The notes below the pieces were generated by a model. The model had not been told where the DNA came from. It saw only the letters and a list, made by a program, of their open reading frames with translations, and searched no databases. Below are positions 1-8,582 of a stretch of 64,000 nucleotides of DNA, one piece after another (the first letter of the stretch is position 1; each line of letters begins with the position of its first letter). The stretch comes from Acidocella facilis ATCC 35904 (GTDB lineage: Bacteria; Pseudomonadota; Alphaproteobacteria; Acetobacterales; Acetobacteraceae). The stretch is from NCBI RefSeq assembly GCF_000687875.1, contig NZ_JHYG01000003.1:62001-126000 (forward strand), given 5' to 3'. The position numbers and the translations under genes were made by a program.

Positions 1-17
1 CGGCTTTTTTATTGGGC

Positions 18-144
18 AAAAGTTTTTTGGTGCCGCTTTTTTTCAAAAAAGCGGCGAAAACGTCTGGGGTGGTCGCAACGGCGTTGCCACCGGCCCGAAC
101 CTTCGTGGTGACTTTTTGGAAAAAGTCCCCACACCCCCAAAAAC
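18..144. repeat. Degenerate copy of the four-armed palindromic repeat
   Basis: This is the most diverged of the larger copies of a dispersed repeat whose complete copy is at 38145-38276. Still readable are an outer left arm (18-31) facing an outer right arm (133-144), an 11-bp perfect hairpin GCCGCTTTTTT/AAAAAAGCGGC (32-42 with 45-55), a weakened middle hairpin around 70-92, and a 13-bp arm (105-117 with 120-132) carrying one mismatch. It lies just beyond the stop codon of the flgN-like gene, so it may end that operon as a T-rich hairpin terminator; that role is inferred. Confidence 0.7.
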
Positions 145-170
145 GTCTGCAAATTTTTCAAGATGTTGTT

Positions 171-644
171 TCAGGCCTCGGCAATCAGCCGGCCGGCCTC
201 CGCCATGCCGAGCGCCTGCAGGCTGCGCAGCGCCGCGCTCAGCCCCTTATTGAGCTGCTGGGCGCGCCGGTTGGCGGCGGCGGAGCGCTTGGCGAAGCGC
301 CCCAGCGCCCCGCGCAGCGTCTCTGCCAGGCGGGCGGCCTCGCTCTGTTCGGCCTCGCGCAGCTGGATAGCGGCGGCGGCGAGATTGGCGGCGCCGAGAT
401 GGCCCATCATCGTCGCGATATCCGCGAAAGACGGCGCGGCATGGTTCAGCGCCTGCTCCAGCAGCGCCGCTTCCTGGGAAATCTCGTTCGGCTTGCCGCT
501 CAGCATCAGCTGGTCCAGCCGTTGCAGTTTGGCGCTCAGATCCTCGACCAGCGCCAGCCCATCTTGCAGAATGACGCTGATGCTCGCTTTTTCGCTGAGC
601 AAAGGCGGCAGTTCCACCGGCCGGAATTGCCCCGAGACACTCAC
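171..644 (-). CDS. flgN: FlgN-like flagellar chaperone
   Basis: A small (157 aa), almost entirely helical, Ala/Leu/Gln-rich protein with no signal peptide. FlgN-type proteins bind the hook-filament junction proteins FlgK and FlgL in the cytoplasm and escort them to the flagellar export gate. The assignment rests on context: it is the last gene of fliD-fliS-flgM-x, the usual place for flgN next to flgM. It also has an N-terminal heptad-like region (about residues 25-60, ILQDGLALVEDLSAKLQRLD) followed by a helical C-terminal half typical of the family. Its start overlaps the stop of flgM by 4 bp (ATGA), implying translational coupling. Sequence similarity to FlgN is weak by eye, so another helical export chaperone is possible. 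Confidence 0.6.
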   Translation of the reverse strand: MSVSGQFRPVELPPLLSEKASISVILQDGLALVEDLSAKLQRLDQLMLSGKPNEISQEAALLEQALNHAAPSFADIATMMGHLGAANLAAAAIQLREAEQSEAARLAETLRGALGRFAKRSAAANRRAQQLNKGLSAALRSLQALGMAEAGRLIAEA

Positions 645-943
645 GAGCCGGTCTCGTTCAGCACGGTGGAGATGGCCTGGGCGAGGGTCTCCGGTGAGAC
701 ATTATAGGTGCCATTGGCCAGAGCCTGACGGATGGCGGTGACGTTGGTCTGGTCGATGCCGCTGGAGGTGCGGGCGGCGGTGAGCAAGGCGGTGCCGGTC
801 TGCGCGGCCTCGCTGAGGGTGACGCTATCCGTCTGCGCGGTTTGCGGGCTGGCGGCGGCGGTTGCCGGCTTGGCGGTCTGCACCGGCGGGGGCGCGGCGG
901 CATCCGTGCCTTGCGGGCTGTAGGATTGGATTCGGCTGGTCAT
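641..943 (-). CDS. flgM: Anti-sigma-28 factor FlgM
   Basis: A 100-residue FlgM-like protein. FlgM binds the flagellar sigma factor FliA and blocks late gene expression until the hook is finished, when FlgM is exported. The N-terminal half is low-complexity Ala/Pro/Thr/Gln, as expected of the disordered export region. The C-terminal half keeps the family pattern: DSVTLSEAA, then ID-x(3)-VTAIRQALANGTYNVSPETLAQAI, equivalent to the 'I..aI..G.Y.id...iA..i' sigma-binding helices. It overlaps fliS upstream and the flgN-like gene downstream by 4 bp each. Its presence together with FliA (14166-14729) indicates a working sigma-28/FlgM checkpoint. Confidence 0.88.
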   Translation of the reverse strand: MTSRIQSYSPQGTDAAAPPPVQTAKPATAAASPQTAQTDSVTLSEAAQTGTALLTAARTSSGIDQTNVTAIRQALANGTYNVSPETLAQAISTVLNETGS

Positions 944-1332
944 GCTGCCACCACGCTTTCGGGCTGGTTGGTCATCTCAGTGTCGAGCAGGGACAAGGCG
1001 GCGTCGAAATCCCGCAGCGCCTCCAGGCTGTTTTCCGCATTGGCGCGCAGCAGGGTGAAGCGCAAGGCGGCATAGATGGTCATCAAGGCCGGGCCGAGCG
1101 TGCTGCCCTCCTGCGTATCCAGCACGCCGCTGAGCAGGGTCAGCAGCTCATCCGCGCGGGCAATCATCAGCGCCTTGGTGGGCTGGTCGGCTTCCTCGAT
1201 GGCCAGGCGCGCCCGGCGGCCATATTGGCGCAGCGCCCGCCAGCCGGGCCGCAGCCAATGGATGCCGGGCGGGCCGTCAAACATCGCCGCGCGGTAGGTG
1301 ATATTGATTGCATCCATGCTCATCTCATTCAT
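940..1332 (-). CDS. fliS: Flagellin export chaperone FliS
   Basis: A 130-aa FliS-type protein. FliS caps the C-terminus of newly made flagellin, prevents premature polymerisation and delivers it to FlhA. The sequence has the FliS layout: a short N-terminus with YRAAMFDGPPG in place of the usual Y-x-x-x-x-v-x-t-a-s-P, then four helices containing LAIEEADQPTKALMIARADELLTLLSGVLD (family: 'ra..a...gd...k...i.ka..Ii..L...LD') and IYAALRFTLLRANAENSLEAL. It lies 3 bp after fliD and overlaps flgM by 4 bp, so fliD-fliS-flgM-flgN form one translationally coupled unit. Confidence 0.85.
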   Translation of the reverse strand: MNEMSMDAINITYRAAMFDGPPGIHWLRPGWRALRQYGRRARLAIEEADQPTKALMIARADELLTLLSGVLDTQEGSTLGPALMTIYAALRFTLLRANAENSLEALRDFDAALSLLDTEMTNQPESVVAA

Positions 1333-1335
1333 GGT

Positions 1336-2724
1336 TTAGCCCGAGCTCGAAGAATTATTGCCGAGGAAAATACTGAGATAGGCCTGGGTGACGCTGGCGG
1401 AGCTGGCCGAGGTTTCGGCGGCGGTATATTGTTTCTGCAGCTCGGTGATGGTGGCGGAAGCCTGTTTGCTGATCAGGGTGATCTGCTGCTGGATCGAATT
1501 GATCGCATCGTTCAGCGAGGAGGTTTGCGCGCTAATGAAGCCGGTGATGCTGCTGGCGCCGGTGGCGCTGGAGGCGGCGGCGCCGATGGCGCCCGTGGTG
1601 AGATTGTCGAGGCTGGTATAGAGCTTTGAAACCAGCGTCTGCACTGCGGACGGGTTCTTGCTGAAGGCGGAGGAGAAGGCGGTGCTGCTGAAGCTCACCG
1701 TGCCGGCGCTGGTCAGGGTCAGCCCGATCGCCGCGGCGCTCAACCCGCTGGATTCCAGCGAGCTGACCGCGTTCATCAGCTGGTTTTTCAGATTGGCGGC
1801 GGAGAAATTGCCAAGCAGTACGCCGGATTTCGCGGAGCCGGAGGAGGCGGCAGTGCTGCTGGCGGTGCCGACATATTTGGTCTCGGCGCTGATCGCGGAC
1901 AAGGCGGTGTTGAGGCTGTTGGCGACATCGAGCACGCTGCCCGACAAGGCGGTGGGCGACGAGCTGACCGAAACGCTGGCATTGCCGGAGCCGGCGAGGG
2001 AAATGGTGACGCCGGCGATGGCGCTGCCCAGGCTGTTGCTGGCGCTGGTGATGGGGATGCCGTTAAGGCTGAGGCTGGCATTCACCGCGCTCTGCGCCTT
2101 GATCTCGCTGCCCGGGCTGGCGCTGCTATAGGCGAATTGCGCCAGCGCGCCGGTGCCGGAGACGGAAAAGGCGGCACTGGCGCCGGTGGCGCTGCTGTTG
2201 AACACCAGCCGCGCCCCGGCCGAGGTGCTGAGCACCGAGGCCTGCACCCCGCCATGCTGCTTGTTGACGGCGGCGGCGATGTCATTGAGCGTCATGCTGC
2301 CGGAGCCGAGCGAAATCGTCTCGCTCTTGCCGCTGGCCAGGGTGAAGGCCAGCTGCCCGGCACCGCCCGAGAGCGTGGCATTGGATGAGCCGAGCAGGCC
2401 GGAATACAGCTCCTGCCCTTTGGCGAGGCTGATGCTGGTGAGATTATAGGTGCCGGTGGCGGCGGTGGCATTGGCGGTGGCGGTGGCGACCAGCGTGTTG
2501 TTACTGGTGGCGGCGCGCGCATTGATGGTGGAAATGTTCTGGATGTGAACCAGACTGTCCGAGAGGCTGGAAATCGCCCCGCTGATGCTGCCCCAGGCGG
2601 AGATCAGCGCCTTGTCCGCGGCAACCTGGGTGCCGAGCGACGTGATCGGCGCTTCCAGCCTTTTGGTGACGGCGGAGATATTGCTGTTGATCGCGGCGGA
2701 GCTGAGCGAGGAGACGGTCGACAT
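1336..2724 (-). CDS. fliD: Filament cap protein FliD (HAP2)
   Basis: A 462-aa FliD. It forms the cap at the filament tip under which exported flagellin folds. The N-terminal helical segment (residues 1-70, with SAAINSNISAVTKRLEAPITSL, then ALISAWGSISGAISSLSDSL) matches FliD_N. The Ser/Ala/Gly-rich middle carries the surface domains, and the C-terminal coiled coil (about 395-445, SLNDAINSIQQQITLISKQASATITELQKQYTAAE, quoted in part) matches FliD_C. The start at 2724 is preceded by AAGGTG. It is separated from fliC by a 71-bp spacer holding a strong hairpin, so it may be transcribed partly by read-through from the flagellin promoter. Confidence 0.95.
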   Translation of the reverse strand: MSTVSSLSSAAINSNISAVTKRLEAPITSLGTQVAADKALISAWGSISGAISSLSDSLVHIQNISTINARAATSNNTLVATATANATAATGTYNLTSISLAKGQELYSGLLGSSNATLSGGAGQLAFTLASGKSETISLGSGSMTLNDIAAAVNKQHGGVQASVLSTSAGARLVFNSSATGASAAFSVSGTGALAQFAYSSASPGSEIKAQSAVNASLSLNGIPITSASNSLGSAIAGVTISLAGSGNASVSVSSSPTALSGSVLDVANSLNTALSAISAETKYVGTASSTAASSGSAKSGVLLGNFSAANLKNQLMNAVSSLESSGLSAAAIGLTLTSAGTVSFSSTAFSSAFSKNPSAVQTLVSKLYTSLDNLTTGAIGAAASSATGASSITGFISAQTSSLNDAINSIQQQITLISKQASATITELQKQYTAAETSASSASVTQAYLSIFLGNNSSSSG

Positions 2725-2757
2725 CGTTCACCTTCATGGCCGGGTTGAAACGGAATT

Positions 2758-2780
2758 GGCCGGGGCAATTTGCCCCGGCC
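2758..2780 (-). terminator. Strong hairpin between fliC and fliD
   Basis: A GC-rich inverted repeat (GGCCGGGGC, AATTT, GCCCCGGCC) with a perfect 9-bp stem extendable to 11 bp sits between the fliC stop (2796) and the fliD start (2724). No clear T-run follows on the transcribed strand. It may be a partial terminator, or a 3'-end stabiliser for the very abundant flagellin mRNA, setting the fliC:fliD ratio. The role is inferred. Confidence 0.6.
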
Positions 2781-2795
2781 AGGTTAACCAATCGA

Positions 2796-4268
2796 TTACG
2801 GCAGCAGGGAGAGATAGCTCTGCTGCAGCTGGGTCGAGTTCTTGAGCGCCGCCACGCCGGACTGCGCCTGGATCGTCGCCTGCGTCAGCTTGTTCGCCAC
2901 CTGCGGGATGTTGGCATCCTGCACGACGCTGAGCGCGGTGGTGACGTTGGTGGCGGTGGTGTTCAGATTATTGATGTTGGCGGTGAGGCGCTGCTGCACC
3001 GCACCCAGCTGGCCGCCCTGATTATTGAGGCCGGCCAGAGCATATTTGATGACGTTGATGGCATTGTTGGCGCCGGTGGTGGTGCCGACATTGATGCTGG
3101 CGAGCGAGGTGAGCGAGGCGGCGCCAGCCAGCTTCGCGGACCCGCTGACGCTGAAGGCGGCGCTGGACTGGAACTGCACCTGGCCTTGCTGCAGATCATT
3201 CGCGACGATGGCGGCCGCCGTGCCGGTCGTGGTCTTCAGCGAGCCGCTCGCGGCCGCCGTGGTGCCGACGGTCTTGAACACGATATTCTGACCATTCAGC
3301 TGCTTCAGGTTCAGCTTGCCGCTGGCGCTGGAGGCGACGATGCCGCTGGTGCTGGTCTGCTGGTTGATCTGCGAGACGACGCCCGAAAGGCTGGAGGCGT
3401 TTACCGAGATCGCCCCGCCGATCACCGTGCCCGCGGCACCGGCGGCGGAAGAGGCCTCGATCGAGAATTTCAGCCCCTTGGAGCCGAACGTGGTGGCATA
3501 GGTATAGTTATTGCTGGCCTGGGCCTGCACACCGGTCTTGCCGGCGATGTTGGTGGCTGCGGCTGCAATGTTGGCGGCGGATTCGCTCTTCGTGGTCGAG
3601 AAGGTGCCGGAGCCGCCGGTGGGGCCGTTCACCGTCACCGTCGAGCTGCCGAAGGCGCCGGTTGCCGCGGCGTTCACGGCCGCCGAGGAGGTGCCGCCGA
3701 AGGTGGAGGTGCCGGCGCCGGCGAAGGCGGTCCCGGCCGCCGTGGCGTACATGCCGATATTGCTGGCGGAGGTGTTGCCGATCGACAGATTCAGCGTCTG
3801 GCCTTCATTCGCGCCGACCTGGAACTGCACGCCGGAGAACGTACCATCCAGAAGATTGATGTTGTTGAACTGAGTCTGCGAGGAGATGGTGGTGACCTGG
3901 CTGGTCAGCTGCCCGACCAGGGTTTGCAGCGATTGCGACTCAGCCGCCGTCTGCGTGCCGTTGGCGGCCTGCACGGCGATGGAGTTGAGCTGCTGCACGA
4001 TGCCGATCTGCTGGCCGATGGCGCTCTGCGCCGTCTGCAGCAGGGAGACGCCCTGGTTGGCGTTGGAGGTCGCCTGGGTCAGGCCGTTGAGCTGGGAGGT
4101 GAAACCCTGCGCGGTGATATAGCCCGCCGGATTGTCAGCCGGAGAGTTGATCGACATGCCGCTGGCCAGCTGGCTCTGCAGCGAATTATTCGTCTGCGAG
4201 GTGGCGGCGATGGAGTTGAGCGCCGACAGCGCCCCGGTATTGGTGAGGATGGATCCGATGGCGGACAT
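2796..4268 (-). CDS. fliC: Flagellin (filament subunit)
   Basis: A 490-aa flagellin. The N-terminal D0/D1 region has the family signature: an SLQSQLASGMSINSPADNPAG-like segment (residues about 29-50) followed by GLTQATSNANQGVSLLQTAQ. The C-terminal D0/D1 region has INVIKYALAGLNNQGGQLGAVQQRL and ends QLQQSYLSLLP, which is slightly different from the usual SLLR end. The centre is Ala/Gly/Ser/Thr-rich with hardly any charge, giving many Ser/Thr that could accept glycans; this matters because a glycosyltransferase/sulfotransferase gene is close by. AAGGAGC precedes the start. A sigma-28-like promoter lies at 4306-4332. This is the only flagellin gene in the window. Confidence 0.96.
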   Translation of the reverse strand: MSAIGSILTNTGALSALNSIAATSQTNNSLQSQLASGMSINSPADNPAGYITAQGFTSQLNGLTQATSNANQGVSLLQTAQSAIGQQIGIVQQLNSIAVQAANGTQTAAESQSLQTLVGQLTSQVTTISSQTQFNNINLLDGTFSGVQFQVGANEGQTLNLSIGNTSASNIGMYATAAGTAFAGAGTSTFGGTSSAAVNAAATGAFGSSTVTVNGPTGGSGTFSTTKSESAANIAAAATNIAGKTGVQAQASNNYTYATTFGSKGLKFSIEASSAAGAAGTVIGGAISVNASSLSGVVSQINQQTSTSGIVASSASGKLNLKQLNGQNIVFKTVGTTAAASGSLKTTTGTAAAIVANDLQQGQVQFQSSAAFSVSGSAKLAGAASLTSLASINVGTTTGANNAINVIKYALAGLNNQGGQLGAVQQRLTANINNLNTTATNVTTALSVVQDANIPQVANKLTQATIQAQSGVAALKNSTQLQQSYLSLLP

Positions 4269-4305
4269 TAGGCAAAAGCTCCTTGGTTATGGTTGCCGTA
4301 CCTAT

Positions 4306-4332
4306 TCATTCGCGCGGGACCCGAAAAGTTTG
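4306..4332 (-). promoter_or_regulatory. Sigma-28-like promoter of fliC
   Basis: Read on the minus strand, this is CAAACTTT, 11 bases, then GCGAATGA. The enterobacterial FliA consensus is TAAAGTTT, 11 bases, GCCGATAA, so it matches 6/8 and 5/8 with exact spacing. It lies 38 bp upstream of the fliC ATG inside an AT-rich leader (4270-4460), a good distance for a late flagellar promoter. The rest of the 4269-4461 gap holds no other clear feature beyond AT-rich tracts. Confidence 0.4.
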
Positions 4333-4461
4333 CATGCAGGCAATGAAAGAATCTTGCTGATTCAGGCAGAAAAAAATCTAAATCTATTAGTCAAATATTT
4401 ACTATTTTAGGCTTGATAAAATGGCATAAAAAATAACGCATGGTTAGTTTATCGCATGCCC

Positions 4462-5154
4462 TCAGTTCAGGTGCAGCGAGACGCCTTGGGCGGTCACCTC
4501 GGCGGAAAAGCGCCGGCCGCTTTTCGGGTTGGTCAGCAGAATCGTATCGCCGAGATGGCCGGGCTGGTCGGCCGTTGCATCCAGCGCCAGCTCCACCCCG
4601 CCGCTATAGACATGCACGCTCACCGTCTGCCCGGCTTTCACCAGCAAGGGCGTTTGCAGCACATCCTGGGTGATGACCATGCCGGCGGCGATCGACATCA
4701 CCGCGCTGTCACCCTCGATCTCGGTTGGATCGGTGAAGATTTGCCGGCCGGCGAAGGCCTGCACCGGCAAAGCGCGGCGGACGAGATCCGCCGCGCCGAG
4801 CGTGGCGCCGGCGGCGATCGGCCGCGCCGCGACCACCACCTCCTCGCTCTGCGCCACGGTGACGGTGACATACAGCGTCCAGCGCGCGGCGGGGCATTGC
4901 ACTTCGGCCTGTTCATAAGGCGCCACCCCGCTGAGGCTGACCGCGAGCGGCGAAGCGCAGGCCGGCATGGCGCGCGCCCCGGCGGTGCTGCCGAGGCTGA
5001 TCTGCGCCCCCGGTGGCGCCAAGGCCTGCGCGGCCTGCAGCACGGCCTGGCGCAATGACGTCTCGTCCTGCGTCGGGCCGGGGGCGGCGTGGCCGGCGCG
5101 CGGTAGGGCGAGCGCCAGACCCGCCAGACCCGCCAGCAGGGCGGCGCGTGTCAC
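4462..5154 (-). CDS. flgA: FlgA, P-ring assembly chaperone
   Basis: A 230-aa periplasmic FlgA that helps FlgI polymerise into the P ring. A signal peptide runs from residue 1 (TRAALLAGLAGLALALPRAGHA, quoted in part) to a likely cleavage after AGHA. The C-terminal SAF/ChapFlgA domain follows: VVVAARPIAAGATLGAADLVRRAL, MVITQDVLQTPLLVKAGQTV, and ending LLTNPKSGRRFSAEVTAQG, all characteristic. The start chosen is GTG at 5154, which overlaps the stop of the upstream giant gene (GTGA). A longer frame upstream would read through that gene and destroy the signal peptide. It is the last gene of the fliE-led operon, far from its partner flgI on the other strand. Confidence 0.9.
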   Translation of the reverse strand: MTRAALLAGLAGLALALPRAGHAAPGPTQDETSLRQAVLQAAQALAPPGAQISLGSTAGARAMPACASPLAVSLSGVAPYEQAEVQCPAARWTLYVTVTVAQSEEVVVAARPIAAGATLGAADLVRRALPVQAFAGRQIFTDPTEIEGDSAVMSIAAGMVITQDVLQTPLLVKAGQTVSVHVYSGGVELALDATADQPGHLGDTILLTNPKSGRRFSAEVTAQGVSLHLN

Positions 5155-8100
5155 GCCGCCTGCTCCGCCGTGTTGGCCAGGCGGGCCATGGCGGGCGCGG
5201 CCCAGCCGGGCGGGGAGTCTTCCAGCGCGGGCAGCGCCAGGGCGGCGGCGCGGGCCTTGGCGCCGGCGCGCAGCGTCACCGGCAGGTCGCGCGTCGCCGC
5301 GCGCAAAGCGTTCAGCCAATCCCCCTTGCGGTTGGGCAGCGCCTGCGCGCCCAGCGTCTCCGGCATGTCCAGCCGCCGGTCCACCAGCAGCCGGCAGCCG
5401 GCGGCCGCGCCCAGCAGCAGGGGGTAATGATCGTGATGCGTCTCCGACGCCACCGGGCGCAGCATGATCTGCGGCCCCACCGTGGCCAAAGCTTGCGCCC
5501 AGCTTTGCTCGTTGGCCTGCGCCCCCAGCCGCGCGAAGGCTTTCGGGTAAGGATGGTCCGGCCGCTCCACGATCACCCAGGAGATTTCCTCCAGCGTCGC
5601 CTCGATCAGCTCCTGCATCCAGAGCGGGGCGATACCCTCATCGATCCACAGCACGCGCGGATTGGTGTTGAGCCCGGTGCCGCTCTCGAAATGACGCCAG
5701 AAGCGCCGGGAGAGCGCCGGGCGCCAGAGCGTCACCGGGATCGGCGCCGGGGTCAGCTGGCGCAGATGCGCGACCAGCTGCGGCGAGGTGGCGTAAATCT
5801 CGCGCGCCGCCGCCAGGGCGGGCTGCGCCTCCGGCGCCGGCAGCGCGGTATAGAGGGCGGTATAATCAGGGCTGTAAGGCTGCGCCGGCTGCTGCGGATT
5901 GATCCGCACCCATGTGTGCGTGCCGCGCCGGCCGAGATCCGCCGCGCCGGGCAAGCCGGGGGCCCAATCCGCGTCCAGCCTCCCGGTATGGCGCAGGGCG
6001 CGGGCGGCGTTGAGCGCGGGCTCGGCGGGTTCGCCGGTCAGCAGCAGGCTGGCCGGGTCCGCCGGGCTGGCGCGCACCAGCCCGGTCTGCAATTCCGCCG
6101 CCAGCAGATCGCCATGCAGCGACAAGGCCGGGTGGTGATACGGATCCGCCCAGGGCAGCGCCCGCGCCGCGGCGCCGCCTTCGCGGAACCGGTGGGTGGC
6201 ATCCGGCGCCTGCGTGCCGGCTGGCATCACCAGGCTGACATCCGGCGTCCAGACCAGGCGGTGCCCGGCGGCGCGCAGCTGGGCGCAGAGATCGATCCAT
6301 AGCGCATCCCCTTCCAGCCCGGTCTCGACATGACAGGCGGCCAGCGCCGCGCGGCGCGCCAGCAGCCCGGGCGGGGTGATGGCGCTGGCCTCCTGGTCCA
6401 CCAGCAGCCAGCCGCCGGGGCCCGGGTCCATCACCCCATGCCCCGCCCCCAGCCGGGCATCCGCGCCGATCACGATCGGCCCCAGCACCTCGCCTTGCCG
6501 CCCATCCGCGCTGGTCGGCGTGATCATCCGCGCCGCCACCGCCGCCACGCCGGGGTCGGCCAGCCGGGCGCGCAGCCCTTCCAGCCAATACGGGGTGATC
6601 TCCAGCATCCGCGCATCCAGCACCGCCACCAGCGCGGTGGGGGCCAGCGCCAGCGCCTGGGCCAGCGCGGCGCCGGGGTTGTCGGCGAGGCTGGCCAGCA
6701 CCTGGCCCTGCAGCTCGGCGCCGCGCCGCGCCACCTCGCCCAGGTACGTCCCCACCGGGCTCTCGCGTTCCGTGGCGACGAGGATCACCGGGCCGCTCAG
6801 CGCCGGGCCGGAGAACAGCCCGGTCATCCATTGGTCCAGCCGGGGAATCTCCACCCCGTCGCAGAGCATGATCAGGCTGGTGCCGGGATCCTGGGTGAGA
6901 CGGACATGGTGGAACAACCCCATATGCTGGCGGTTCTGCACCTCCGCCGCCAGCCCGGCGCCGGCCAGATGCGCGCTCAGCGCCTCGGCGGCGCGGGCGC
7001 AGAAAATCTGCGGCGCGATATCGTCGCGCTTTGCCCCGGGCTGACGGATGAAGATCGCTTCCGGCAGCCGCTCCACCCGCGCCCCGCGGGCCGCGAAGCG
7101 CAGTTGCACATCATATTCCTCGGCCCCGGCGCGGCGCTCGTCAAAGCCGCCGGCCGCCTGCAGCGCCTCCCCCTGGTACCAGACCCAGTCCCCCAGATAG
7201 GCTGCCTGACGCAGCCGGGTGACATCCCAGCCCGGCTTCTGCCGGATCCAGGCGCCTTCCGCGCGCGGCACGATCTCGTCGGAATAGAGCAGATCCGCCT
7301 GGCTTTGCGCCGCCAGCAGCGCCATGCGCAGGCAGCCATCCGGGGTGATCATGTCGCCGGCATTCAGGATCGCGACATAATCCGCGCTCCGCGCCGCATC
7401 GTTGAGGGCGGCGCAGAGGGCACGGGTCATCGCTTCCGGCGCGTCCGCGACGGTGATGGTTTCGATTCCCGGCAGGCTCAGCGCATCGGCGGCGAGCACC
7501 TTGATGAGTGCGGGCGGCGCCCATTGCGCGCGCAAGCTCTCCAGGCTCTGCGTCACCGCCGGCGCCTGCCCGGCGGGGGCGGCGAGCAGCACGGTCAGGC
7601 GCGGCAATGCCCCAATTTGATTTTGGATCGCCAGCAGCCGGGCTTTCGCCGCCTCGTCCGTGCGTTCGCTGGGGCGGGGCATTGCGGTGGCGTCGCGCGG
7701 CGCCTCCGCCGCCATCGCGGCGCCGCCGAAGGCCGGCAGCGCGCGCGCCCGGCTGGCCCCGATTTCGCTGAGAAACCCAACCAGGTCAGCGGTTTCCTCG
7801 GTCAGCTCATCCCACAGCCCCGGGTCGAAATGCCGCGCCTGGATCGCCGCCCATGTCGCCTCCACCAGCCGGCGCAGCGGCTGGCTCAGCCCCTCGCTCG
7901 GCAGGTTTTCCGAGCGGTTGAGCTGGCCGTTGAGATGCGCGCAGGCGGCCCGCAGGTCGCGCTTGAAAGTCAGCCCCAGCTCGGCGCCGATGCGGCGCAG
8001 CTGCGCCTGCGGGTCCGCCAGCAGCTCCTGATAGGTGAGCCAGGTGCGCGGCAGATGCCGGGCCTGGCGTTCCGCGTCCGTCGCGTAGCTGAGCCAGAGC

Positions 8101-8567
8101 AGCAGCGCATGGGCGCGGGTGAGGCCGTTCTTGCGCGCCTGGCTGGACGCCGCCGCCCAGGGGTCGCGGAAAATATGCACCACATGCGGGCTGTGCCCGG
8201 CCTGCCGGGCGGCGCGCTCATAAAGTGGCAAGGTCCGGCACAGATGCGGATGTTTCAGCCCCCAGAGCCGTTCGCGCGGGGGAAAGCGCCGGCGCAAAAT
8301 CTCATCCAGCCGGGCGGTGAAGCTGGCCATGTCCGGCCGCTCCGCCCAGCCGGCGGGCAGGCTGCGCACATCCGTCCAATCCACGCCCAGCCGGTTGAAG
8401 AGATCGACATCGAGCTGGATCAGTTCCGGGATTTCATAGAAGCCAAGCGGGTTATGCTCGTTGGCATCGGCATCGTTGTAGAATTTGACGCCGGCCTTTT
8501 CCAGCGTGCCGGAAAGGGCCGAGGTGCCGCTGCGGTAATAGCCGACGATGAAGATCGCATCCGACAT
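5151..8567 (-). CDS. Sulfotransferase-glycosyltransferase multidomain protein
   Basis: A 1138-aa protein with no signal peptide. Residues 1-270 are a PAPS-dependent sulfotransferase: 5'-phosphosulfate loop VGYYRSGTSAL (8-18) and 3'-phosphate motif HIFRDPWAAASS (131-142). Residues about 322-550 look like a GT-A glycosyltransferase, with DYVAILNAGDMITPDG (396-411; NAGD in the DxD position), a later LLYSDEI and AAGGFDER. A second, weaker GT-A unit spans about 563-800, with LDARML where DxD is expected. The C-terminus (about 860-1138) resembles a degenerate GT-B unit (VLWIDEGIAPLWMQELIEATLE, quoted in part). It lies between flgL and flgA, overlapping flgA by 4 bp, so it is co-transcribed with flagellar structural genes. 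Glycosylation and sulfation of flagellin or another axial protein is inferred from this position. It could instead modify envelope polysaccharide. Confidence 0.8.
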   Translation of the reverse strand: MSDAIFIVGYYRSGTSALSGTLEKAGVKFYNDADANEHNPLGFYEIPELIQLDVDLFNRLGVDWTDVRSLPAGWAERPDMASFTARLDEILRRRFPPRERLWGLKHPHLCRTLPLYERAARQAGHSPHVVHIFRDPWAAASSQARKNGLTRAHALLLWLSYATDAERQARHLPRTWLTYQELLADPQAQLRRIGAELGLTFKRDLRAACAHLNGQLNRSENLPSEGLSQPLRRLVEATWAAIQARHFDPGLWDELTEETADLVGFLSEIGASRARALPAFGGAAMAAEAPRDATAMPRPSERTDEAAKARLLAIQNQIGALPRLTVLLAAPAGQAPAVTQSLESLRAQWAPPALIKVLAADALSLPGIETITVADAPEAMTRALCAALNDAARSADYVAILNAGDMITPDGCLRMALLAAQSQADLLYSDEIVPRAEGAWIRQKPGWDVTRLRQAAYLGDWVWYQGEALQAAGGFDERRAGAEEYDVQLRFAARGARVERLPEAIFIRQPGAKRDDIAPQIFCARAAEALSAHLAGAGLAAEVQNRQHMGLFHHVRLTQDPGTSLIMLCDGVEIPRLDQWMTGLFSGPALSGPVILVATERESPVGTYLGEVARRGAELQGQVLASLADNPGAALAQALALAPTALVAVLDARMLEITPYWLEGLRARLADPGVAAVAARMITPTSADGRQGEVLGPIVIGADARLGAGHGVMDPGPGGWLLVDQEASAITPPGLLARRAALAACHVETGLEGDALWIDLCAQLRAAGHRLVWTPDVSLVMPAGTQAPDATHRFREGGAAARALPWADPYHHPALSLHGDLLAAELQTGLVRASPADPASLLLTGEPAEPALNAARALRHTGRLDADWAPGLPGAADLGRRGTHTWVRINPQQPAQPYSPDYTALYTALPAPEAQPALAAAREIYATSPQLVAHLRQLTPAPIPVTLWRPALSRRFWRHFESGTGLNTNPRVLWIDEGIAPLWMQELIEATLEEISWVIVERPDHPYPKAFARLGAQANEQSWAQALATVGPQIMLRPVASETHHDHYPLLLGAAAGCRLLVDRRLDMPETLGAQALPNRKGDWLNALRAATRDLPVTLRAGAKARAAALALPALEDSPPGWAAPAMARLANTAEQAA

Positions 8568-8582
8568 TTTGGGGACTCGCTT

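Noticed and set aside
2736-4271. A 511-codon plus-strand frame opposite flagellin
   Set aside because: Exact antisense of fliC; Gly/Arg/Ala low-complexity product without motifs.
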